NCBI GenBank assembly: GCA_001598975.1
Contig: BBXU01002422.1
Coordinates: 1-14,102, forward strand
Source: Parachlorella kessleri
Lineage: Eukaryota; Chlorophyta; Trebouxiophyceae; Chlorellales; Chlorellaceae
Direction of reading: 5' to 3'
DNA: 14,102 bases
The notes below the pieces were generated by a model. The model ran no database searches and was not told where the DNA came from. It saw only the letters and a list, made by a program, of their open reading frames with translations. Positions 1-11,100 of this stretch are shown here, piece by piece (the stretch's first letter is position 1; each line of letters opens with the position of its first letter). The position numbers and the translations under genes are program-made.

Positions 1-110
1 CCCCACCACACACACATACACACACCACCACACCACACACCACACACACACCCACACACCCCTGCCCCCCACCCCCACACGCACACAGACACACACATGA
101 ATGCCTGCTA
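1..110. repeat. CA/CCA-rich simple repeat in an IFT144 intron
   Basis: The plus strand is almost only C and A with irregular cac and cca units, so the IFT144 sense strand is GT/GGT-rich. It lies about 25 bases past the 5' splice site of the last visible IFT144 exon and runs to the window edge, so its full length is unknown. Confidence 0.9.
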
Positions 111-133
111 ATGGACAGTTCTCCCAGCCTCAC

Positions 134-3100
134 CAGCCGGGGAGGTTGGCAATCCCTTCAATCTTCTTGCGATAGGGCTCCGCCACCAGCGGTGCGTGCT
201 GCGGCTGCATGAGCAGGCAGGCCCACTTGTGCGCGGACGCAAGCAGCCCCGCTCGGTGACACTCGATGACGGTGGATGTGAGGATTGGGACTACATGCTT
301 GGGGAAGCTGCTGATGCTGTCTGCCACCCGCAGCAGCATCCTGGCGGCGCCCTGCACATCACCATACAGTTCAGCAAAGACAATTGCGGTCAATGCATGC
401 CAACACCATCCTGACGCTCACACCGACACGGACCAGCTGCCTCCGACATGCTTCATCCCTCTTGGAAGGCACAGGAGACTTGAAATGGATGATGTGTAGA
501 ATCCTTGAGAGGAGACATGTTCCAGCAGGTAGGTGACACATCACATCAGTGCACCCACCAGGTGGTCGCCCATCCTAACGAGCGTCTTGACCAGCAGATA
601 GCTGTGCAACAGCGCCAATGCCTGCAGCAGCTGCGGGGATGCTTGCTGTCGTCGCTCTTGAAGGGCTGTGCAAGCCTTCAGCAGCTGGTCACGGGCTGCC
701 TGCGGGAACAAAGATGAGGAAGGCACAGCAGAGTAAGTAGACATCGGATGGAGAAAAATATCAAATGCTTTTTGCGTTAACATGTGTCAGATGCATCATA
801 AACAGGACTTGCCAGCGCCCTCGAGGCATGTCAACACTACAAAGGTCTTGAAGCCCTGATAGCGATTTTGCTGGGAGGTAGAGCACATGTGCCTGACAAC
901 GCAGTGAGCATAAAGAGAGCCATGCATGCTGACTAAGCACCCAGGAAGGGCAGCAGCGTGTAGGTTCCCACAGGGCAGGCAGAATGATATCTGCAGCTGA
1001 AAAAGCGGAGCGCTGGGTGATCAAAGCGCACCACGGAACGGCTGCACGATTTGCCGCAAAACTGAGCAGGTAGTGCAGCAAGTCAGCCTTTATTGTAGTG
1101 ACGCAGGCTAATACCCACCCAAGTCAACAACACAGTGGTTAGCAACCACCTTCGCACCTTATAATTGCCATTGGATTGCTCTACCCGTGCCCGGGCCACA
1201 GCCACTTCACAGGCCTGCTCTGGCTGTCCAACCAGCATGTGCAGCTCCATGAGCTTCTCTGCCATGCCCTCAGTGGCCTGCAGGTGCTGCACTACCACCG
1301 CCACGACTTTGCTGTCCTTGGCATTAGCTGCCAAAGCGATGGCCTGCTTAACCGAGTCCCCACCAGCCTGCACAATGAACAAAGCCTCGTTGGGCATGCT
1401 TAGACAGTGCACAGACAATTAGCGCCCTCAGAATGCCGGTTATCCATCATGGTTTGGTGTAATGGTCCCAGGAGCCTTCATTCAAAGGCTGTTACTATAC
1501 ATTCAGTCTCTCTGAAACTGAGGGGTAGCTCAGGCATGCACCTTGAGGTAAAGCCGTGCAGCTCGCTCATACTCCTTGCCGATAGCACCAAACTCCGCTG
1601 CCTGTGCCAGGTCTCCCTGCCTCTCAAAGTCCACTGACAGCCGCCGAGCCTGCTCCTCATTGCTGCTCAAGCGCACTTGAGCGCACAATGCCTGCATCAG
1701 CATGCGTACCACAATACATCCTTGGCAAATCCTTCATCAGGTTCAAGGCAGTCATATTATGAAAGGTTTTGTTAAGGGCACGCTCATGTGGCACATTTAT
1801 GATGCTTGTCTTCCAATCTTCCCACTAAATCTGCTAACAAATACGAACCTGCACTGCTCCACTCTGCTTGGCCAAGCTCATGCCTTGGTCCCAGCAGCCA
1901 GCCAGGCAATATTGTTCCACTGCCAGCTTGTAATCCTGCCTAGCAGCACAGTGCTTGGCAATCTGCAGCCTGCCTGCAGTGCCAGCAGAAGAGCAGCTAT
2001 GCCAGCAGTGATTAGTCCGTGAGGCGGTGCAGAGCCCAGCCAAAATATAATTGACGCTTCAAGCTGCACACTTGTACAGCTAAGGCATATATATACAGTC
2101 TGTGGGTATGCAGTAAACACCTTCTGTGTTCCCATCTGCAGCCTGAATGGCTGCCTGCACATCTCCTAGCCGCTGCAGGAAGACGCGCACTGCCTGCAAA
2201 CGCTGACCCGCCCTCAAGTAGGCGGCGGCACTTTCAGCAAAGCTTCCCAGGTCTGCATGAAGGGTGCATAGCCATAAGTTAAATCGATTGTGGCAAATGT
2301 GGGCTAGACCATATATTCACCACAGCGTTAAATGAACAGCGTACTCTTACATACCGGCAGATGTAACCTCGCCATCTACTCGCCTTCCTTAACCTCGGCA
2401 TAGCGCAGGAGCACCGCTGGGGTAGAAGTGCTGCCAATAATTCCATCCACCAGCCCAAACTCCCTGCAGCTCAGGTATTGCTCAGCAGCACTGTCAAACT
2501 GCCCAGCTGCTGCATAAAGGTCGCCAGCGGCCTTATGCTGCTGCGCTGCTGCCAGCCACTCGGCACACTGGGCGGAGAGGCCTGGGTCATTAATGTCAAG
2601 CGCCAGCTGGACCCCTGGGCAGCAAGGCAACGGAAATAGTTTAGATTTCGGGTGGCAGACCTCAACGGCACAGTATGGCACACGTGCTCATTACTCAAAG
2701 CCACATTTGCAGTTGTACCTGTTGTGAAGTCGCCGGCCTGTATGCTGCAGTGAGCTAGTCCAGCTTCACACACTAGCGACAAGTCCGGGTTGGAAGCCAC
2801 CAAATCTAGGGCAAGCGCAGCCTCATAGGCTGTAGCCGCCTCGCCAAAAAGGCCCTCGGCCTCCAAGGCCTACAAGAAAAACATTACTTTTAAGGGAACA
2901 CCTTCAGACCCATACGAGGTTGATGCCATGGCCTGTCCAGCACCCTACCCCCACCCGTACCTACAAGAAGTGCTGGTAAATAACACATTGGGTCCCTTCT
3001 GGAGCATGCAGCCTCAAAAAATGCCCAGTTCACCCACCTGCGCCTTCGCCATGGCGATAGGCCCCTCCTGCGCTGGGTCCAACTCCAGGGCCAGCTGCTG

Positions 3101-6100
3101 TGCCTCCTGCCAGTGCCCCAACTCCTTCCGAAGCTCCAGCGCTGCAAGCGGCCGGCTGGAAGATAAAAGCAACTGCTGCGCCCTGTCTATGTCCCCTCCC
3201 AGCACAGCAATCACTCGCCCTTCCAGCAGGTTGCGGTCCTCTAGCCCACACAGTGGCCGAAGCTCCGCTGCAGCCTCCTCATCACCCGCTGCCTCATATG
3301 CCCTTACAGCCATGGGCACGTCCAGCAGGTGCAGTGCAGTTGCAGCAACCTCCGCCAGCAGTGCAGCACTGCCACTCCGCTCAGCGGCAGCCAGAGCTGC
3401 GGAAAGGTGGCAGATGGAGAGTGCTTGCTGGCAGGGATGGACCCACACGCCCCTGGCATCTGCATCGCGCAACTGGGGGTTGGTGGGCTGCAGGGAGGAA
3501 TAAAGGGCTACTTGTCAGACGCGCACCCAAAAGTGGAAGCACGTACTTCCCAGCAGCAAAGGTCCAAGTTTGAGGCGTGCCAAGTATACTGGGACCTCGG
3601 CATTGCACGACACAGCCAGATGCTACCGACCTTCTCCATGGCTTCGAAGGCAGCAAGAGGAAGATCTTCATGGCTACCAGCTGGCAGCCGGCATGTGAGG
3701 AAGGCGCCATGCAGCACCAGAGGCTCCGCTCCCTGCGGCCTGGTCTGCTCACTCAGAAACTTAAGACCATGCCCCGCCACTGAGGAATTAATGTAAACGT
3801 ACGACAAGATGGCACCTGCACAAGGAGCTGGCGGATGTTGGTTTCATTGGCTTCATATGGTGTGCCCTTACTTGTGTGTGTGAGCATAACTGATATCAAG
3901 TATCATATCCCAGCCTGGCTGTGTGTTACTCCTCCACCCTCAAAAGCCACCCATGCAAGACGTACCACTTTCGGCGGCCAGCACCAATAAGTTTGGGTTG
4001 TCTACATGCCAAAGGGCAGCTACCAGCTTGCCCGCAAAGCTCGGGGGCTCAATCACGTCATCGGTAATGGCATTATACAGGTAGACACCGCCAGCACTGT
4101 CCTGCATGATGAGCCTGCGCCAGAATAAAACATGAGAAACTTGAAAACCGCAGCTTGGTATCAGTCAGAAGACATGGGTAGAGTAGACCTCCATATGGTC
4201 AACCGTAACAAGATGTAGCTGGGTCCTCTACTGGACATACGTTTTTTCAACTGCTACATAAATTGCAACGAGCTTACTTCGTGCCCTCAGCGTCAGGGTA
4301 CACAGCGTTGATGCTGCCGCCGCTGTGATGGTAGTCACTGTAGGGAGTGAGGGAGCTGCTATCATAGTATACTAAGGTCCCATCGCCAAGGCCGACAATG
4401 ATATAACGCTGCAGAGGACACGAAACAAAGCTTGATCAACCTCGAGCAACACCTGTCGGACGACATGGACATGCCAGCATGCTGCAAATATATCACATGC
4501 TTCATTCCCCACACCTTTGTTAGCGCTATGCATGTGGCGCTGTACGAGTCTCCATCCTCGCTGCGAAGCTCAACTAGGCCGCCGTTATCAGTCAAGGACT
4601 GTACATACACCTCTCCACCTGCACAGTTGGGTGGGTTGACTACATCACACTGCAAATCCACCAGTGTGCAAGGTTGCAAAAAACGGACATGACAGGCAAG
4701 GGTAGCACCCTCAGCCACAACCCCGATTGACTGGCCACCAGCCAGCAACGGCAAATGAGCGCATACCTTGCCCCAGCAGCACAGCGTGGCTATTGTTCAA
4801 GTGACAGGAGTGTATTTCCACTGGGTATTCAATAACATTGGGAGGCGGCAACAAGCTGTCCTCGTCAGGAGTAAGGGAGTGGTATGCCACCTGCGCAACG
4901 AGCAACACACCACACGACTAGGACAACAGTAGCTTCATAAAACAATGCGTGCGCAAAGAATCAGTCTGCCAGCGCTTGAAGGCTAAGATACGCCCTGCTT
5001 CTTTGTTGGCAAGCACACACCTTGGTGCGTGTGATTGCTGCTAGGTCGCCAGGCCCCAGTGCAATCATATCGGGCTGCTTGCGGAGTCGAACAGTCGCTG
5101 GCAGCCGCTGGGCTTTGAGGTCAATGATGGTAACATCTGCAGGCAATGCCAGACAACCAGGCCAGATCGAGTGAGGCTTGCCGATGGAGACAGCTGGTTT
5201 GCCATGGGAACATGATAGGACCCCACTACCAAGTTTACTCTCTATCTGTAAGTCAGCAGGCCCATGCATCCCGCCTGGATACCCAGACGCTCTATCAAAT
5301 TTCAATAGCAGCAACTTTTTGGAGGCTGTTTTACCTGTGAGTGAGGTTGTGTATGCCACCCGAGTACCGTCCACAGCACGGAGGCTGGGTGCCTTGACCA
5401 AGTATTGATGCAGCTTTCCACCCTGCAAACATCAGATTTTCTACTCACGGTGCGACGACTCATCCTCACCGCATCGAGATTCAGATTGATGCAACACTAT
5501 TGGTACGCTGGATTGCTGAAAGTCAACCCTCTGCCACAACGCGGGACAGCCAGCTCCCTGCACAATACCTTGGTTGTCACCGTCAGCAGATGGCCGTCTG
5601 GGCTCCATTGCACTTGCGCCGCCTGCTGGCCCCCGTCCAACTCTGCCCAGTCAGACTCCACCTCCCGCGCCCGCTGCCCATCCCACTGGAGTAGCCCAAC
5701 CGCGGAGCCCCCTGCCAGGGCCACCTGCTGTGTAGCTTGGCAGTAGTTGATGCTTGTGATGCCGTAAGGCAGCAGCCTGCACAGGGCAAGGTGCTTAACA
5801 GAGATCTATCCCAGGTGCGAAGCGATGGCTCACATACAGTGTGATACGGGGCAAAATGACAAGATGACGTGCAGGTATTGCCAGCACCTGTGACCTTGCT
5901 GCCCAGAGTAGACTGGGAAGCTTAAGTGCCTGCTCTGATAGATCGAGAAGGGATCAAGCTACCTGCTGCTGAAGACCTCTGTGCCGTGGGATGCACGGGC
6001 TGCATCTGTAGCCACCACTGCCACCTGCCCCGAGCGGAAGCCTGCCAATAACATGCCCCCGTCCAGCCACAAGTGGGCCTCTAGATCCCCATAGCGGTCT

Positions 6101-7566
6101 TGAAAGGTCAGCTCCTCTGGTGGCGGTGGATCTGCACAGCCGGTGAGGCAGTCAACAACACTGCAGCGGTTGATTCAAGCAAGGCATCTATGACTGGAGT
6201 GTCACACGTAGGTGCAGCAATCTTTCTTTGGATGTTGTCGGCCTGTAAGGTCGCGCCAGTCTCCTGGCAATGACAATTCTTACCTGGCATAAGAGCTAGC
6301 GGCAGCTCCCAGACCAGCAGACTACGCGTTCCCACCGCTGCTGAGATGAAGACCTGCCTGCCATCTGTGTGCCGGAAAGCCCGAATCTCTGCAGGAATGC
6401 CCTTAAGCAGGACAATGCGCTCTGCCGTGCCGTCTTTGGGGTCAAACCAGACAACATGCTGGTCCTTGGCGCCCAACACCAGGTAGCTCCTGCAGGAGTG
6501 TGGTGCCACAGTTTGTTGGGGCTGGCTAAGTTATGGGCACAGTTTGTGCATGCTGGACACTTAAAGTACTGCTGCTTTGCTACCTGACCAACAACATACA
6601 CTCGCGTATTGTCATTCAACCTCGCTAGGGCGAACCCATCACGGTCGCATATGTCACAGCGTTTCCCTGTCCTAGCCCACCTGTTACCCACATCGACCCA
6701 GGCTCCACTGCATATGGCCTTGCCAAGCTTGGCTTGCAGTCGCAAGATGGACTTGCTGCCACAGTTGTAGACCACAGCTGCGCCCTTGGCGCTACCCAGC
6801 ATCAGCTGCGCGTCTGTGGGCTGCCACATGAGGAAGCAAGCCTCCTGTCCCTACAATGCAGAATGCACCAACCAGGAGCTCTTGCTCAACACAGCCCGAT
6901 CTGAGTGCTACGCAACTGCCAAGTGGAGACGGGACTAATAATTTTAAAGCCTCCAGAGCTTTGTGTGCCTAAGCAAGTGACCTAACCCATCCACCCAACT
7001 CCGATTCTGTTGCGTCTGCCAGGAATCACCTTGACGTGTGCATCCACACGGGCGACTTCATGTGTGGTTGCGTTCCAAATCATAGCAAAATGCTGACCTC
7101 TTGGCAGCACTGCCAGGTACTCCCCAGAGGAGTGCCACTGCATGAGTCACGACACCATGGTACAACTTGAAGTAAAAATAACAGCTGGAATAGCAGCCAA
7201 CCCACCAGTCTCACCGCAATGCGTCAAATATTTCAGGCATAAGTTGGCAGGCCATCACTGACCTCTAGTGCCACAACCGAGTTTAGGCGAGAGTCATAGT
7301 CGATATCCGGATCAGGAAGGTTGATTGAGGCTAGCGCCGTGCCTGCCCTGTCATAGATTGTAACTTGACGCTGCATACACAGCAGGGACACAGGCACAAC
7401 TTTATTGCCACCGTGGCCAGCGGCGTGGGCAACAGTTGCTCCTGGGCGGCGGTGATGCACCCACCTTCCATCCTGCTACCGCCAAAAGGTCAGAGCCGCT
7501 TCGCCACTGGGCCACCACGTCTGTGCTTCCCAGGTGCTCTGAGGCTTTGCTGTATAGGCGCTTCAT
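134..7566 (-). CDS. IFT144: Intraflagellar transport protein 144 (WDR19), IFT complex A subunit; 3' end outside window
   Basis: IFT144 is a core subunit of IFT-A, needed for retrograde transport and membrane-protein entry in cilia. Exons in gene order: 7465-7566, 7263-7370, 7030-7137, 6681-6850, 6284-6489, 5963-6131, 5569-5776, 5335-5422, 5021-5136, 4767-4890, 4515-4639, 4278-4408, 3966-4114, 3631-3779, 3038-3487, 2719-2869, 2384-2614, 2121-2252, 1849-1973, 1542-1691, 1158-1367, 559-699, 134-351. All phases agree and give 1253 codons plus 2 bases. The protein starts MKRLYSKASEHL, like the animal MKR(I/L)FS start. WD40 propeller sequence fills roughly residues 1-640 (WHSSGEYLAVL near 71; DPPPPEELTFQDRYGDLEAHL is also typical). 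TPR-like helices run from about 650 (GLEDRNLLEG; PLAALELRKELGHW). Near the end SSFPKHVVPILTSTVIECHR is almost identical to animal WDR19. The frame runs into donor ctg|gtgagg at 133, so the expected zinc-ribbon end (about 90 residues of a roughly 1340-residue family) lies beyond the left edge. Exon 17 uses a GC donor. The exon 11 acceptor is the least certain junction. Confidence 0.95.
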
Positions 7567-7963
7567 CTTGGCTCAACCAGGGTGCCACCAGGCTGCACTA
7601 AGTCGCTCAACTCAGCAGTGCCGGTGCAGGCTTGCTCCTCTGATGAGTTTCGGAATCACACAATACCAACAGTGCTACAGGATCCTGGCAAGGCAAGAAA
7701 GCGACCTGATATCAGATCGATCCAAGATCGTCCAGTTGCCAATCGAACGGATTGCTGGGTTTGTTCGACAGTCCGCTTGTTGTTGACAATTTCTCTTTGC
7801 CTATCCCGTTTGACCATCTTGCCTTTGCCCGCGCGCTCCAGCCATAACCACAGCAGGCCGAGCAGGCACTTCCATGTTGTGAACCATTAGAACCCTGTGC
7901 CACCAGTAAGAACCAATTTGCCAAGGTCGATCCTGAGGCAGCACCTGACTGCGAACTGTAAGA
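7567..7963. promoter_or_regulatory. Divergent intergenic spacer between IFT144 and the peroxiredoxin-thioredoxin gene
   Basis: These 397 bases separate two start codons facing away from each other, so the spacer must hold both 5' UTRs and both core promoters. I see no clear TATA box. A CCAAT pentamer lies at 7739-7743. Two short perfect palindromes, ctgatatcag at 7706-7715 and gatcgatc at 7715-7722, sit near the middle. Both start codons have A at -3 (ccaagATG for IFT144, taagaATG for the peroxiredoxin). The promoter role follows from position; no element is proven. Confidence 0.6.
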
Positions 7964-8155
7964 ATGCGTCGTGGCACGTCATCTGCGCTGCGGCTGCTTA
8001 GCCGTTGTGCTGTACAAGCAGAAGTGGCACCTGCCACACGTTCGTTGGCAGCCCGATCACTGCTAGTGGGGTCTGCGATCTCCGGGACCCAGCCATGGGG
8101 TGCTGCGACCCAGGCCATCGCCTCGAAGGAACTGGCAGCTGGGGTGCGGCACTAC
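7964..8155 (+). other. Predicted mitochondrial targeting presequence of the peroxiredoxin-thioredoxin protein
   Basis: The first 64 residues are rich in Arg, Ala, Ser and Leu, with six arginines and two acidic residues (Glu20 and Glu56). The start [14 protein letters not shown] can form an amphipathic helix. The segment ends in VRHY before Ser65, which fits the R-x-(F/Y) then (A/S) cleavage motif of plant and algal mitochondrial presequences. A chloroplast transit peptide is the main alternative, since algal ones can also be Arg-rich, but the cleavage motif favours the mitochondrion. Confidence 0.65.
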
Positions 8156-11100
8156 TCAGACATGGAGCCATACTCTGGTATCTACTACCCAGAGAGCGAG
8201 GCTGAGGTCGGCGCTCCGGCTCCAGACTTCTCTGGTCAAGGTTTGTTCACATGGGCCTTCTTGTGGTATGTAACCCTTGCACAGGTTGTAAGCTTTGGTT
8301 GGGTACATATCCGGCCCTCTTGCCACTGTAAGGCATGCCTATGCAGTTTTGACAGTCATGAAAGTAGCTCTTGGCTTGTCTGCCTTGGGACGCTGTCCTC
8401 TGTAAGTGGTGCATATCTGCTGCCATGTGCAGCTGTTATTGACGGCGAGTTCAAGAATATATCTTTGAGCGACTACAAGGGGAAGTATGTCATCCTTTTC
8501 TGGTGAGTCTTTGGTCCAGATTGAATGGGGCCACTCTTGTTACTGCAATGTGAGCAAGACCAACTTCGGCGGTAGTGCAGTCAATGCCCAGACCACCACA
8601 CCAACCACGTTTGAGGTCAAGACTTGAATAGGGCACGTCTTTGGGTTCGGTTGCAGGTACCCTAAAGACTTTACATTTGTCTGCCCTACCGAAATCATTG
8701 CCTTCTCCGACCGGGCGAAAGAGTTTGAGGCTCTCAATTGTCAGGTGGGATGAAGCAGGAAGACCCCGATGGCTGCCTTGTTGGTCTACGTTCTGTGTCG
8801 CTCTTGCAGTGGCTGGGGTGTGTTTGGTAGGCAATGCGGGCAGGGCACGGTGGCATTGCCAGGTTTAGCGCAGGGGCAAGGCAGTGTTTCCAGGCAGGAC
8901 AGCTTTGCTGAAGCCAGGGTTTGAGGTTTGAGATTCAATTGGCATTGGCTTTCAATTTAAGCATAGATGAAGGCCACAGGGCATTTGGCTCTCATCAGTG
9001 AAGCATAGACAAGGCTGCCCTGGACCTGGCGGTGGTGAAGCTGCTGCGCTGCGGCTTGGTTCGGCGCCAGGGTAAGGGGCTGGCCATATCCAGTTTCAAC
9101 AACCCTGGTTGGGTGTGCAGCTGATTGCGGCCTCCACCGACACCGCTGAGGTTCACTTGGCGTGGATCAAGACAGCCCGCAACCGTGGCGGGCTGGGCTA
9201 CATGCAAATCCCCATCCTGTCCGATGTGACCAAGGTGGGATGCGCGGGGAGCCGCTGCTGCTGCTGCTCCTGAGATGGATGTTGCGGCGGCGGTTTGCTG
9301 GACGCCGTGTCTGTGATCAGAGCCGCTGCCAATGCAAGCTTCCCGGCTGGCTGCCCTCAGGGCCATGCCAGCGCAACTTGCCACACATCCAGGGCTGGGA
9401 GCCTGTGGGCCTGGGGATGGCTGATCCAAGCGCTCGCCTCCATCCCGCTCCCCGTGCGCAGGAGATTGCCGCGCGGTATGGCGTGCTGAAGAAGGACGCG
9501 GGCGTCGCGCTGCGCGGGCTGTACATCATCAACCCCGAGGGCGTGCTGGAGCACATCACCATCAACAACTTCCCCGTGGGGCGCAACGTGGACGAGGCGC
9601 TGCGCACGCTGCAGGTGCGCGCGGTGGCCACCTGATGCGCAGTGCGGATGACAGCTTAACATTAGACTGGAAACAGCACAATGGATGGCCCTGCTGGCAT
9701 GCTCCCCCATTACTACTAGTGCCGTACCGCCGGGAGAACCTATGTATCTCTGTTAAGCTGTGCGCCTTTTGTCCCCTTGGCACAGTCTGTCATTGGTGGT
9801 CACAACTACTGCAATCCTTCCCCCTGCGTGCCTGCCTTCCTCTTGTGTGCCCCAGGCCATCCAGTTTGTGACGGAGCACGGCGAGGTGTGCCCCGCTGGG
9901 TGGAAGCCCGGCGGCAAGACCATGGTGGCCGACCCCGAGAAGTCCCTAGAGTATTTCAGTGCTGCCGGCGGGGAGCAGGTGACTTGGTATCCTCTTGCGA
10001 GGGTTTGGGTGGGGCCTGTGTATCTGCTGTGGTGACAGATCTTGAGAGCTTGCTGCATGTGCAGAGCTGGTAGGGTGGTGGAGCCTTGTGGATTTACGGG
10101 CTCTCTACCTAGGGTTGTGAAACGGCTGACGCCATGCGTTCCAGCCCTTGTTTTTAGTGTGTTATGTTTGTCTGCAGGGAGTATGGTAAAAAGGCTGCTG
10201 CTACACTGTCACGCTTGGCTTTTGCTGACTAGGCCACCTCTTATGGCAGGTTCTAACAGGGCACTGCTTCATTGCGGCACCCTAGACATCTCTGTGTGGT
10301 GTTATGTTCTAAGGTCACCTGGCTTTACCTTAACTCATCCTGTTTCAGAAAGAGGAGGAGCACGGTGCCAAGCTACTGAAGATCAATGACAAGCGGGAGT
10401 ACGAGTCACTCATCGCCTCCGGCAAGAAGGTGAGCAGCTCACTTTTGGAGTTTACCCCAGGTGCCTGGCAAGCCAACCAAGGGTCAGAATGCCGGCTATG
10501 AGTTTGCAGAGGGACCACAGTGTTTGGGAGGGACCCTTGGCGGAACACTGCTGGCCGTCCAAGCCTTTGCGTCACTGAAGTCATCTGGTCGGCGTAAGAG
10601 ATCAGCCCGCTTTTTTTCCCGGTCCGTGCAAACACACTACTGGAGCCAGGTTGGAAGGGTACAAATGACCGCAGAGTGGCAGTTGCGTCGCGCGGGACGG
10701 AGAGGGTACAAAGGAGAGAGGTAGCCTTGCCTGTTCTGAACATAGATATGCGACAGGTCTGATGTCCTCCCCTCCCTGTGCAGGTGGTAGTGAAGTTCTG
10801 GGCGCCCTGGTGCAACAAGTGCCGCATGATCGCACCCTTCGTGGACGACCTGCAGGTCTGTGTGGCGTGTGCGCAGCATGCGCAGCACACAGCCATGTGG
10901 TGGCCTGGCAGGGCGTAGGGAGCACGTTGGCTGGCTGGTTCCCTACCGGCTGTGTCGCATGTTGCACGCTGGCTGCTCCTGCTGTTCATGGTCTGTTGAC
11001 TGCGCAACTCCACATAGGTATTCTTTGCTTGTCCAACACCCCCAACCACCTGGCAGCCGTGCTATTGAGTGCGCCTGCACCTCGTGTGGCGACCTAGTGT

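Noticed and set aside
1368..1398. Upstream extension of IFT144 exon 21 to an acceptor at 1399-1400
   Set aside because: It would need a phase-2 donor, which exon 20 lacks. The acceptor at 1368-1369 (attgtgcag) keeps phase 0 and fits the family alignment.
2928..3573. Plus-strand open frames of 157-191 codons
   Set aside because: They lie opposite IFT144 exon 15, whose protein aligns to WDR19 without gaps; the antisense product is Ser/Ala/Pro-rich with no recognisable family.
6490..6680. Possible extra IFT144 exon encoding NDNTRVYVVGQ
   Set aside because: Donor aacag|gtgggc at 6680 joins straight to exon 5 in phase and reproduces the WDR19 alignment with no missing segment, so this is intron.
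7706..7722. Adjacent palindromes in the divergent spacer, considered as a defined operator
   Set aside because: Short palindromes of 8-10 bases are common by chance and match no control site I can name; mentioned only within the spacer entry.
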